The notes beneath the pieces were generated by a model. It saw only the letters and a list, made by a program, of their open reading frames with translations, made no database searches and was not told the origin of the DNA. A stretch of 64,000 bases of DNA from UBA5158 sp963692955 (GTDB lineage: Bacteria; Pseudomonadota; Gammaproteobacteria; DSM-16500), in contig OY843587.1 in assembly GCA_963692955.1 (NCBI GenBank), positions 1,612,001 to 1,676,000 on the forward strand, read 5' to 3'. Position 1 is the first letter of the stretch; every line of letters starts with the position of its first letter. Shown here one piece after another: positions 54,901 to 62,482 of this stretch. Both the position numbers and the translations under genes were made by a program.

Positions 54901-55120
54901 TGTACCAGAAATTGAACTTGCACACTTACCAGCGAAAATGTTTCCATCGACGCTGCAAACTACTGTACATAACATCTGGAGTAATTCATTATTATTTCAG
55001 GATACATTCGCGGATCCTGATAATTTATATTCTTTTTTAAAACGACCATTGCAGGAATGGAAAAATAATATTGGATCTAAGCTTCATGCTACAGAGACTG
55101 TTTTTATGAACTACCGTTAG
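51941..55120 (+). CDS. TPR - membrane segment - poly(A) polymerase-like fusion protein
   Basis: This 1059-residue protein combines unusual parts. Residues 25-500 carry degenerate TPR-like helix pairs (YPEVYVALGDLYKIVNRELA, then VKYYFKAVELCP). One membrane segment lies at about 553-577 (FIVLNIALLTVTVIFALLI). A basic, disordered region follows. From about 739 a nucleotidyltransferase head like that of PcnB/CCA enzymes is visible: YLVGGWAYDKV, DAD at 766-768, third carboxylate Asp near 802 in KIDIM, then SRDFLTLYID and EDPLVMLRAIYLATK. All three metal-binding carboxylates seem present. The start is GTG with GAGG upstream. A membrane-anchored polymerase-like protein is not one I know; the RNA substrate is unknown. 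Confidence 0.7.
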   Translation: MFFNRTLSADLEGKEEVSIPQSINVYPQAQAENDGCSSLREYLQILKQAEQTADKNNFDEAKILLTTLSANCPHYPEVYVALGDLYKIVNRELAVKYYFKAVELCPFDYYTYTKLALLGNGPLKDSFKNEEYFKRKEDDFVKKHQQALRLRLTILGKINVTQLDALAASKDAFYGLTAKVNKHISLAQHYFRKAIVQFEHDYLAKIEYALVRTDVNYYEEAIIELNKIGEEYHYCGAYLYLYKIYRKLKNYDLARQNLVNFLSIAQRDDLDEVIYSREEMAEFLEFNVFDENEVKKHKVFRRFDLKAIMSSPTRLGISFEEMVKQILTTNNPLILEELNFKILQYPGVATLYKCRARYYQHEGMILAAALDYTMAVWYSKKEECIDYYLERYTAHLINGNPIQAQFDFFHLKKLGEETNGASQTLLTDKLSKDASLACYSAGNEYLNKNKFLVAENIFRLGIKIKPSLNMYLDCSKAMKRGGKSSEDIVEMLEHALKKAILKKSELIKFNSVYHHFLNLKQKEIGGRDRFLINFNENDFESYDKPALEHDSNVNITFIVLNIALLTVTVIFALLIYKRLLRTQPQPRLIKAKNDTNQARNNLPKKKPLSTPRKANTTSHIKLLLSENEMVELTTAEDSAADQKDHNKILQDKKKIKKLREKGKKLEVRNQRKCNRFYNPSVSSESNLTESYLSETEDGDTRSLIPSIDKDELRVDLNDFENKIFTLLYSSVPEDDRTKYRTYLVGGWAYDKVREKKLGIAPCTYNDADLTTEILPEILSKNFYQIPEVPGLFFSKLDEVKIDIMYEPDLSNLLRDAKSRDFLTLYIDEQGKISDPTGFALINLLSKHLSGVNAPADMFKEDPLVMLRAIYLATKRDLKINSLRKIIKTDRHLLVPRLTNLTSREERLLQPRRFNLRFAKLFTQHLASKNLQLLKSLGILAVLFPDIYPELQTNFNWLTAQTEITSAYVWPKIAIIYANFIACAVVLRVPEIELAHLPAKMFPSTLQTTVHNIWSNSLLFQDTFADPDNLYSFLKRPLQEWKNNIGSKLHATETVFMNYR

Positions 55121-55140
55121 TTGAGATGTCAAATAATATG

Positions 55141-55163
55141 TTGGGCTTCCTGCCTCTGCCCAA
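55141..55163. repeat. Island palindromic repeat
   Basis: TTGGGC and GCCCAA flank TTCCTGCCTCT, differing in one base from the copy at 51717. It lies in the 49-base gap between two convergent genes, where it could terminate both transcripts. Confidence 0.7.
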
Positions 55164-55169
55164 CCACGA

Positions 55170-56870
55170 TTATCTCAATCCTTGCATTGCGGGTTTTTTC
55201 TCTTCTGCCGGTTCAGCCAATACTTGCTGACCTGTTTTCGCATTGACATGATCTAATAATTTTAGCACTTGAATTTTCAATTCTTTATTTTTACAGGTAC
55301 GCGCGTAATCTAGAGCTGTCTTATCAGTTGGTGATAGCGTATTGACCTTGACTCTATGCGTGTAAATTAAAATTTTCAAAACGACAACGTCACCAAAACA
55401 TGCGGCTTGCCTTAAGGCTCTACTCAAATCCTGTGTATCATAACTTTCATTGGTTTCTTTCAAATACTGCAATATCAAAGCATTTAATTTTGATTTTATT
55501 AAAGGTTCATCGTCTTTGAGTTTGCTTAATTGAGGTAAAACCACTAGTAGTGGTGATGTAACACCTTTTAAATGGGCGATATAACGTTCGAATAATGAAA
55601 ATATACATATGGCTCTAAGTACTTTATCGAGAGATAGCTTGCTCTTGAGAGTAAACAACCCGCGCTGCAAGTCTAATGTAAGAATTCTATTGAAGTCATT
55701 TAAGCTATCTCTACAAATCATACTAGCCATTGACTGTTCCATTAGGTCTAAGCCAATCTTACTGTTATATTCATCAGAACTATAATATGTTTTTAAAAAT
55801 AAACCGTATGAACTATTAGGTCTTACGCACGCAAGAAAATTATTTACTTCTGGATGGTCTGCAAAATACGTTAATAAATCGATATTTTCAAAAGCCGCCT
55901 CGAAAGTTTTTCGATAAGTTTGATGGATCTCGGTTGATAGCTTTTCTAATTCTGCATCCGTCAAGCTTTGCATAATAATATTATTTTTAACATTAGAGAG
56001 CATTTGTTTCGAGGTATGACGCTGCTTAATAGCTTCTAAAGGAAACATCCATTTTGCCGCTGCAATTTTAATAACGAATGATTGTTGCTCTTGATCATGA
56101 ATAATAGTTAAAAATGCTCTACCCGTAACATTATAGTTTTCGTTTTGATAGGGTTTGATTGTCGTATAGGCTGGTTCAATTAAAAAAAAATGTTTTTTAA
56201 ATTGATCATTACTTTTAATATATTGCTCATGCAAAGCAGCGGTAATTTTAAAAATTTCTTTTTTATCGCTAGCATAAAAAACTTCATCCGTGGCACCGCC
56301 CGTTGAGCGATCCCCGATTTTAATAAAGACACCCTGTCGCATATCACAATCATTTAAATTAATTTCAGCAGGATTCACATCATTACACCAATACAATACT
56401 TTGGATTGTTTATCTAAAGGAATATGTTTATGCATCAGGAAATACCAAAGAGCTTTGTGCATTTCCGCCGCGATTAATCCTGCAGGTGCGACTAGAGTTT
56501 TAGGTTTTTGCATCCCCCAAATATGCGAGACGTAAGATGCTAGACGTCCTTGTTGGCAATATGGAAGTATGTTCGAGTGAGAGGGTAAATCATGGGTATC
56601 ATAGGAACCTCTAGCAGAAACCGGCTGACGTAAAACGAGTGGAATATGAATCGATTCTGGCTGCAGAGCATGAAAAGGCAATTCGCCAAACAAACTTGCT
56701 ATGGATGCGCCCGTGGTATCATGAATATCGGAAAGCATTTTACTATCTACTCTTAATTCTGTAAAACCAGAATCATCTGCGCCAAATCCATCCCCTAGAT
56801 CTATAATTCTAAGAATGTCGCGATCATCAAATTTGAAATCGATTTTTAGGGATATAATTTGTTTTGGCAT
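55170..56870 (-). CDS. Unknown protein with C-terminal ankyrin-like repeats
   Basis: The product of about 566 residues has no firm family. At the C-terminus two ankyrin-like units are visible (LSRALRQAACFGDVVVLKI and the NTLSPTDKTALDYARTCKN unit). The middle has GVFIKIGDRSTGGATDEVF and then FFLIEPAYTTIKPY with RAFLTI, an order that faintly recalls an ATP-grasp domain, but the metal-binding residues are not certain. The N-terminus has IIDLGDGFGADDSGF. The ATG at 56870 is preferred to a TTG at 56879. A TATAAT near 56926 on the minus strand may be the -10. Ankyrin proteins are common Dot/Icm substrates, which is only suggestive. Confidence 0.55.
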   Translation of the reverse strand: MPKQIISLKIDFKFDDRDILRIIDLGDGFGADDSGFTELRVDSKMLSDIHDTTGASIASLFGELPFHALQPESIHIPLVLRQPVSARGSYDTHDLPSHSNILPYCQQGRLASYVSHIWGMQKPKTLVAPAGLIAAEMHKALWYFLMHKHIPLDKQSKVLYWCNDVNPAEINLNDCDMRQGVFIKIGDRSTGGATDEVFYASDKKEIFKITAALHEQYIKSNDQFKKHFFLIEPAYTTIKPYQNENYNVTGRAFLTIIHDQEQQSFVIKIAAAKWMFPLEAIKQRHTSKQMLSNVKNNIIMQSLTDAELEKLSTEIHQTYRKTFEAAFENIDLLTYFADHPEVNNFLACVRPNSSYGLFLKTYYSSDEYNSKIGLDLMEQSMASMICRDSLNDFNRILTLDLQRGLFTLKSKLSLDKVLRAICIFSLFERYIAHLKGVTSPLLVVLPQLSKLKDDEPLIKSKLNALILQYLKETNESYDTQDLSRALRQAACFGDVVVLKILIYTHRVKVNTLSPTDKTALDYARTCKNKELKIQVLKLLDHVNAKTGQQVLAEPAEEKKPAMQGLR

Positions 56871-57051
56871 AAGATACAAAGAGCCTCTGATAGAATTTGC
56901 TAGATCAAATATTATACTAAATTGATAAAATTAACAACATAATTGATCAATACTATGCCCAAAGCTTTATAACTACGATTCAGTAGGAAAGTTTTTGGAA
57001 AAACACAAATGCGTGAAAATTCAATACTTTGTGCATCCCATCGCAATACAT

Positions 57052-57080
57052 TTGATACGAAATTAATCTGCTGATACAAT
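57052..57080 (+). promoter_or_regulatory. Strong sigma-70 promoter
   Basis: TTGATA (57052-57057), a 17-base spacer and TACAAT (57075-57080) are near-consensus and lie 33 bases ahead of the ATG at 57113. Confidence 0.75.
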
Positions 57081-57112
57081 TATGACACATTTATATATAC
57101 GAGAAATTATTC

Positions 57113-58999
57113 ATGAAGTTTTATTTCGTTCACAATTCAGATAAAAAAGAAGTCATTATTTCAGCTAGAGTATCCGCAGGTACGCTCCCAGATCAAATCC
57201 AGGAAGAAACCAATATACCAAAAGATTTCTTTATCACCGTACCCGTCGGGGTTTTAACAAAACCCTTAGATAATGAATACAACGAAGATTTACGACTACG
57301 CAGAATAAAAGCTTACGATAACAATCTCGTTTCCCTTCACATCTCAAAACACGGCAATAAAATTCCGACGAATCCGTTAGAATTCCAAACGCATTTCGGG
57401 ATGATGGATAACCTAGTTCGCTTACAGAAAAATCAAACCGATGATTTCAAAATCGATCCTCATCTTGATGAATATAAGCCTGCACCCGGTGAAGTTGAAC
57501 CAGCTATTCCAGGCTTAGATGAAGGCTGGGAACGCGTCACCGTGCAGCGCTGGTTACCTGTTGGCGTGACAGTCGAAACAATTCAAGAAGCCTCAGTAGA
57601 AAGAGAAATTAAAAATGAAGTCTATGTCGCATACGCAACATCAGCGCTCAAACCAGCCATTTTATATGTCGCTAGCGATTTAGAACACGTTAAAGAAATG
57701 TTTGCGAAAACACAAAACCCAAATTCACAACTATTCAACTACGTCAATTGGACATGGTATGTCACGGACCGTATTTCGGATACATTGCAAGTCATTCTCG
57801 ATGCTCTAGAAATAGAAAATTTGTCGAGCTCAATCAAATTTTACTCGGCTGATGAAAAACCGCTGACTACCATTACTTTTGGGCAACCGGTCGTAGATAA
57901 GATATTAGAGTTTTTCAAAGAAAATGCACAAAGCAACATTGAAAGAAAAATTCCTGAACTTATCGCTAGCTATTCCGATGACACACGGGCAGGCGTTTGT
58001 GATCTTATAACAACGAATAAAGAGCCAACTTACGCAAACTTAAATAGTTATGCGATGAATACTGACACCGCATACATTCGCACAGGTTTCTGTGGAATTG
58101 TCTGGATGAAAGAGTCTCCCAATCAGAAAAAACTTTCCCATAAAAGTATTGAAGATTTAGTCGATGAAGCTCTTGAAGCAGACCCAAATAGAGGACTCAG
58201 AAGAGTGACACAAGAAATTCTTCAACAAGTCATTCCCAGCGTACCAATTGACTCTACTATTAATTACATATTAAGCGAGCATGAGTTTCACTTCGTTGCT
58301 AACCGCGCTAAGCCAGTTGGTGTCGATGAAAATATTCTTGTAACCAATAACCCTTTACAAATTGAAAAACTTTGGAAAGCATTTAATCGCTCGCCAGCCA
58401 ATATAAAAACATCTACAGGAATGATACTTTTAAGTGGAAGTAATAAAATTGTTGAAATTACCCGCCATGACAGTAAGTTAATTCCTAAACTTTATTACAT
58501 TAACCGTACTCAAGAAGAAATATATCGACTTAATCTATCAGCAAATCTCCACAACGAATTCGAAACTGTTATTATGAAGGAGCAAAAATTCCCATGTAGC
58601 CGCATATTGTTTCTAGATGAACTGCGTTGGTTACGTGATCGTGGTTTTCATACAAACTCACATTTGCTGAGCGAATCAGAAATGAAAGCGGAAGAAGAAG
58701 AAAAGAAATCAGCGGAGGCGGCAGCTCAGCCGCGCTCTACCCAAGATATTCAGAAAGCGTTGGATACTGCGATTAAAAAATTGCAAACAAATATAACTGT
58801 CAACAAATATGAAAGATTCGCTGAATTACTTGGTCAATTCGAGGAAAAACAAAGACCCATAATTTTAGCTAAAGTTGCTGATAATCTAAGGTCGAATACT
58901 GCTAGTACAAAGCGGCTGAAATTGTTTAGCCAACAGTTTGATCGAGCGACTTTAACTGGTCAGACACCAGTGAATAGTAGTGGCTTAAGAAAAAAATAG
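57113..58999 (+). CDS. Unknown island protein
   Basis: The 628-residue product has no recognised domain, signal peptide or membrane segment. It begins MKFYFVHNSDKKEVIISARV, mixed alpha/beta in look. A central acidic part precedes several segments of alternating hydrophobic strands (IRTGFCGIVWMKE and NIKTSTGMILLSGSNKIVEI). Near residue 525 is a coiled-coil stretch MKAEEEEKKSAEAAA, then a helical end. It has the best promoter of the island, suggesting constitutive expression. It is convergent with the PARG-like gene, with a palindromic repeat between them. Confidence 0.6.
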   Translation: MKFYFVHNSDKKEVIISARVSAGTLPDQIQEETNIPKDFFITVPVGVLTKPLDNEYNEDLRLRRIKAYDNNLVSLHISKHGNKIPTNPLEFQTHFGMMDNLVRLQKNQTDDFKIDPHLDEYKPAPGEVEPAIPGLDEGWERVTVQRWLPVGVTVETIQEASVEREIKNEVYVAYATSALKPAILYVASDLEHVKEMFAKTQNPNSQLFNYVNWTWYVTDRISDTLQVILDALEIENLSSSIKFYSADEKPLTTITFGQPVVDKILEFFKENAQSNIERKIPELIASYSDDTRAGVCDLITTNKEPTYANLNSYAMNTDTAYIRTGFCGIVWMKESPNQKKLSHKSIEDLVDEALEADPNRGLRRVTQEILQQVIPSVPIDSTINYILSEHEFHFVANRAKPVGVDENILVTNNPLQIEKLWKAFNRSPANIKTSTGMILLSGSNKIVEITRHDSKLIPKLYYINRTQEEIYRLNLSANLHNEFETVIMKEQKFPCSRILFLDELRWLRDRGFHTNSHLLSESEMKAEEEEKKSAEAAAQPRSTQDIQKALDTAIKKLQTNITVNKYERFAELLGQFEEKQRPIILAKVADNLRSNTASTKRLKLFSQQFDRATLTGQTPVNSSGLRKK

Positions 59000-59053
59000 T
59001 CAGCGTTGCGAAATATGAAATTTTCTTTTACAGTTTGTAAGTTAAGCATAGTA

Positions 59054-59076
59054 TTGGGCTTCGTGACTCAGCACAA
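59054..59076. repeat. Island palindromic repeat, diverged copy
   Basis: TTGGGCTTCGTGACTCAGCA-CAA matches the copy at 51717 in 20 of 23 positions; the 3' arm is damaged. It lies between two convergent genes (58999 and 59176). Confidence 0.6.
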
Positions 59077-59175
59077 CTGACGGGTTACTACGGATTACAG
59101 AATGCCTTTAAATTATGATTCAGAATCAATACAAGCTTTCCTGGCTTTCGATCCTGATGAAGTTTGTCGTTATTT

Positions 59176-60279
59176 CTAATTTTTAGACTGAGGCGGATTC
59201 GGTGAAGATTCATGATTTTTTTCACTAGATGAAGTACTTGCTGGTTGCTGAGTTTGACGAAAAAACGGCGCGATAGGAGGACTTACTTCAGATTGATTTA
59301 ACGCTAACTGCCGCGTCATCTCATTAAAAATTTCATAATTGATTTCGCCTATCGGCCCAATCGGCAATACCGCGAATGTGACGTTCTTAAAACGATTTTG
59401 ATATTGTGGTTGCGAGAGCACTTCTTTATAGACATTCGCCACTACCCTAGCCGTGATGCCTTGACCGTCGCCAAATAATCGAAACGCGCCGCAACTAATA
59501 GCACCTAAAATGAGGCTATCATGGCCGTGCAAGATAGCTACTTCCAATAAATGCTGAATTTTAACTTTAGTTCCCTCACTAAACGCTTTTAATAACGCCT
59601 CGACGTTTAAGGGATCACCTTTCTTGTTACACAGCGTCCTTTCAAAATATTCTGGATCGCTAAGATCGTAGCCGGCGATTGCGATACAGGCGACTGAAAA
59701 AGGTTTTATGAAAGCATAATTTTGGCTGGCATCCCGAAAAATCTGCACGTCTGGTGTATAGTAAGAACCAAACTCTTGTATCGGATGAATGTAATGCATT
59801 CTATTCGCATGCTGTCCTGCAACTACAAACTTTCCATGCGGGTATAAAGCTAAATGATAATTACTGCAGCGAAATAAAGTTTCTTCTTGAGCTTGCGCTC
59901 CCCCCTCCACTCCACCACCGATAGAAATTTTATTTGCCATATTGGCAACCAAAGGATTTAGACCAGCATCACGTAATTGCTTAGCGGCAACGAATGTGTC
60001 TATGCCTAGGGTTTGATAAGTTGTTTTTATACTTGGATTGGAGGCTTTCGCCACTGAAGGTTCTGGGATAATCGTACTGGTGGTGAGCGCATACAGATTT
60101 CCATCCATACGACTTCGATAAGCGGTCGTGCCGGTAATCATCTTTTTTGTAAGGCCTTTATCAAGACCATTACTGGAATTTTCCGCGATTTTTTTTGTTT
60201 CTTTAAAAACATCGCTAAGATTAATAGCCGCTTGGGTGGTAGAGAGCTTTTCTTCACTTTTATTTTTATTTGTAGGCAT
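59176..60279 (-). CDS. Poly(ADP-ribose) glycohydrolase-like protein (microbial PARG type)
   Basis: The 367-residue product shows the PARG signature GGG-x(6-8)-QEE: GGG at 121-123, seven residues, QEE at 131-133, followed by TLFRCSNY. Preceding NPLVANMANKISI matches the strand that leads into this loop, and ILGAISCGAFRLFGDGQGI with ARVVANVYKEVL matches the C-terminal part of the microbial-type PARG fold (DUF2263). The two catalytic Glu are kept. The enzyme class removes poly(ADP-ribose) chains. The N-terminal 60 residues and the Pro/Gln/Ser tail are low in complexity. It starts 39 bases after the gene at 60319 and is probably co-transcribed with it. Confidence 0.75.
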   Translation of the reverse strand: MPTNKNKSEEKLSTTQAAINLSDVFKETKKIAENSSNGLDKGLTKKMITGTTAYRSRMDGNLYALTTSTIIPEPSVAKASNPSIKTTYQTLGIDTFVAAKQLRDAGLNPLVANMANKISIGGGVEGGAQAQEETLFRCSNYHLALYPHGKFVVAGQHANRMHYIHPIQEFGSYYTPDVQIFRDASQNYAFIKPFSVACIAIAGYDLSDPEYFERTLCNKKGDPLNVEALLKAFSEGTKVKIQHLLEVAILHGHDSLILGAISCGAFRLFGDGQGITARVVANVYKEVLSQPQYQNRFKNVTFAVLPIGPIGEINYEIFNEMTRQLALNQSEVSPPIAPFFRQTQQPASTSSSEKNHESSPNPPQSKN

Positions 60280-60318
60280 TGCTGTATTTTCCCCTAGAAG
60301 AACAACGATCTCTAAAAT

Positions 60319-62049
60319 TTATCTTTTGCGCGGACGTGAACTCGTTTTTTCAGTAGGCGTGGTTTTTTCGTCTGACGATTGAATGGAAGTAGATTTATTG
60401 GTGAAAATGGGCTTGTAGGGATTTATTGATTCGTCTTCGAGAGTAATGATATGTGACTTAATTTTTTTAGATGATTTTATCTTTGCTGGTGGCAAGTCCA
60501 TGACTTGTTCATCCAACAGATTTTCGCGTAAATGCGCAAGCGGTTTATTGTTCGGCGTGCGATTAAAAATTTTATCCGCGATTGCGCCAATACTAAAACC
60601 TATAACTCCCATTCCACCCGCCGCACAAGCGACGCCCGCAATACCCAAAGCAGCAATCATAGGTGCCGTACCAAAAGTGAAAACTGAAACGGTAATGACA
60701 ATAGCCGCAATTAGCAAACCAACTGCGGCGCCAATAATTTTTCTTTTATTACGTTGCCAAAAACTTGGATTTGAAACTACAGGTTCTGGCTCTCTTACCG
60801 CGAGCTCTGGTGATCGTCTATGCTTTTCAGCAACTTGATCTTCCTGAAATTGTAAAAAGTGCTTGGTGCGAGGGCTGTCCGCGAGTTTAGCTTCAGGCTC
60901 ATCTAATTTGAGATCTATAGCAGTTAAACCTTCGTTGTTCTTAATGTACGATTCTACCAAGGCATTCTTTTTCGTATTTAGTGATTGCATGGTAGAGCTA
61001 GAGTCGTCAACTTTCTCATATTCAAGACCTAAGTTATGCAGATCTGATAATAATTGAATTTTTTCATTTACCAGCAACATCTTGTCTTTAATCAATTGTC
61101 TACGTTTAGTAATGTTATCTAAATTGGATGAACTCATTTGCGGCGCCGCATTACTTTCATGCTCAACCGGCGCGTACTCATTTAACGCTTTATTCTTATC
61201 AAAAAGATCTTGGAAATATTTATTGTCTGGATATTTTTTTATAAATTCTTGTAACTCCGCTTGTTGCTGTTCAAACGTATAATCATAAGCGCCCTGATTG
61301 GCATCCAAAATAATAATAGGTAGATGACGGTTAATGTGCTCAGCAACATAAAGTTTGCGACTGATGGCATAAAAACGGCTTATAAAATATTGTTCTTCAG
61401 TTTCTTGTCCCTCCGTGGGAGGTTGCAGCAGAATGGCCGATATCGCTTTGGCATTTAAGCCGGCAAGAATTTCATTGTATTCCCTGAGGCTCTCGGATAT
61501 ATCTTCTAGTTGGGTATTGGTTCTGAGTTGATTGACAGTCTGCGAGCGAAAATTATCTTTCATCTTCGAGTCAGGACTGAAAAACCAATCATTATCGGTA
61601 AAAGCATCTCTCTCGAAAACAAATCTTTCGTTTTTTAAATCGCATAAGCGCAAATCATACAAAATGCCGCAACTCGCGGAAAATGCGGAATTGAATAATG
61701 TCATTTTGCTATCGCGCGGTAGTAAACTGGTGGATGTCATGGTTGTGCTCATCTGACCTAACTCAGTCTGAATATTCAGTAATGATTCAGGTGTCGTTTC
61801 TTTTTGTTCGAGCGGATCGTAGGCGTAAGTTGGTTCTGGGATACCGCGACGTTTGGGACGTTCCTCAGTTGGATTGAGTAGTTGACGAAATTGAAAATCC
61901 CATTTCTCATCCATTCTTTTAAAAACGGATTCATCATTTATATTTTCAACTCGAGGAGTCGTGCCAAGAATTTTAGTCAACCCTTCACCGCGAACAGTAA
62001 TTAATCTTAATGCCGCGCTCTGTTTTTCTAATTCTTCTGCATTAGGCAT
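60319..62049 (-). CDS. Unknown protein with C-terminal hydrophobic hairpin
   Basis: The 576-residue product is unknown. The first 430 residues are soluble and helical, with IIILDANQGAYDYTFEQQQAE as the most distinct part (given here in shortened sense: a DANQGAYDYT turn). Around 435-495 two hydrophobic Gly/Ala-rich helices (GAAVGLLIAAIVITVSVF and APMIAALGIAGVACAAGG) form a membrane hairpin, followed by a basic, Ser/Thr-rich tail ending RPRKR. Such a hairpin in a protein without signal peptide fits an effector inserted in a host membrane. It heads the unit that contains the PARG-like gene. TATAAT near 62095 on the minus strand is the likely -10. Confidence 0.55.
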   Translation of the reverse strand: MPNAEELEKQSAALRLITVRGEGLTKILGTTPRVENINDESVFKRMDEKWDFQFRQLLNPTEERPKRRGIPEPTYAYDPLEQKETTPESLLNIQTELGQMSTTMTSTSLLPRDSKMTLFNSAFSASCGILYDLRLCDLKNERFVFERDAFTDNDWFFSPDSKMKDNFRSQTVNQLRTNTQLEDISESLREYNEILAGLNAKAISAILLQPPTEGQETEEQYFISRFYAISRKLYVAEHINRHLPIIILDANQGAYDYTFEQQQAELQEFIKKYPDNKYFQDLFDKNKALNEYAPVEHESNAAPQMSSSNLDNITKRRQLIKDKMLLVNEKIQLLSDLHNLGLEYEKVDDSSSTMQSLNTKKNALVESYIKNNEGLTAIDLKLDEPEAKLADSPRTKHFLQFQEDQVAEKHRRSPELAVREPEPVVSNPSFWQRNKRKIIGAAVGLLIAAIVITVSVFTFGTAPMIAALGIAGVACAAGGMGVIGFSIGAIADKIFNRTPNNKPLAHLRENLLDEQVMDLPPAKIKSSKKIKSHIITLEDESINPYKPIFTNKSTSIQSSDEKTTPTEKTSSRPRKR

Positions 62050-62482
62050 TGAAATATCCTTAGTGATAAGCTATCTAGATATTATAACTTATTAAAGAGA
62101 TGAATTGATTATTTTATGCTCATAATAGGACTCACCTCTTAGATAAAAAAGCTCTATTTTCATATAGTTAAAATTAAAACTAATTATATTTGGGGTGCGA
62201 CTTGGGTTTATTATTTTTAATCGGTTTTAGCGAAGGTTTTAGTATTCAGTGGCTGGGCTGTTGCTGGGAATCTTGAAAACCTATTAGCTGTTAGAAACTT
62301 CGACCTCTGGGCGATGATATTTTTTATAAATAACTTTGGCAGAATTTTCTTTAGCGTCTTTTACTCCAATTTCAAATTTATGCAATCTCTTCGCAGAAAA
62401 ATTAAATTCCCTTGAAGCTGGCCTGCATAAATAGAACCATAAGAATGTGCGACAAGTAAATAAGGGTGTTGATGTTTAGCTT
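62050..62482. other. Intergenic region with decayed coding traces on the minus strand
   Basis: No intact gene is present. Downstream of the patatin gene on the minus strand, one frame (about 62450-62360) reads PYLLVAHSYGSIYAGQ, like a serine-hydrolase nucleophile elbow. Another frame (about 62400-62280) then reads FSAKRLHKFEIGVKDAKEN and ends VEVSNS. They could be the relics of one broken gene, or chance. The part nearest 62050 holds the promoter of the gene at 62049. Confidence 0.3.
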
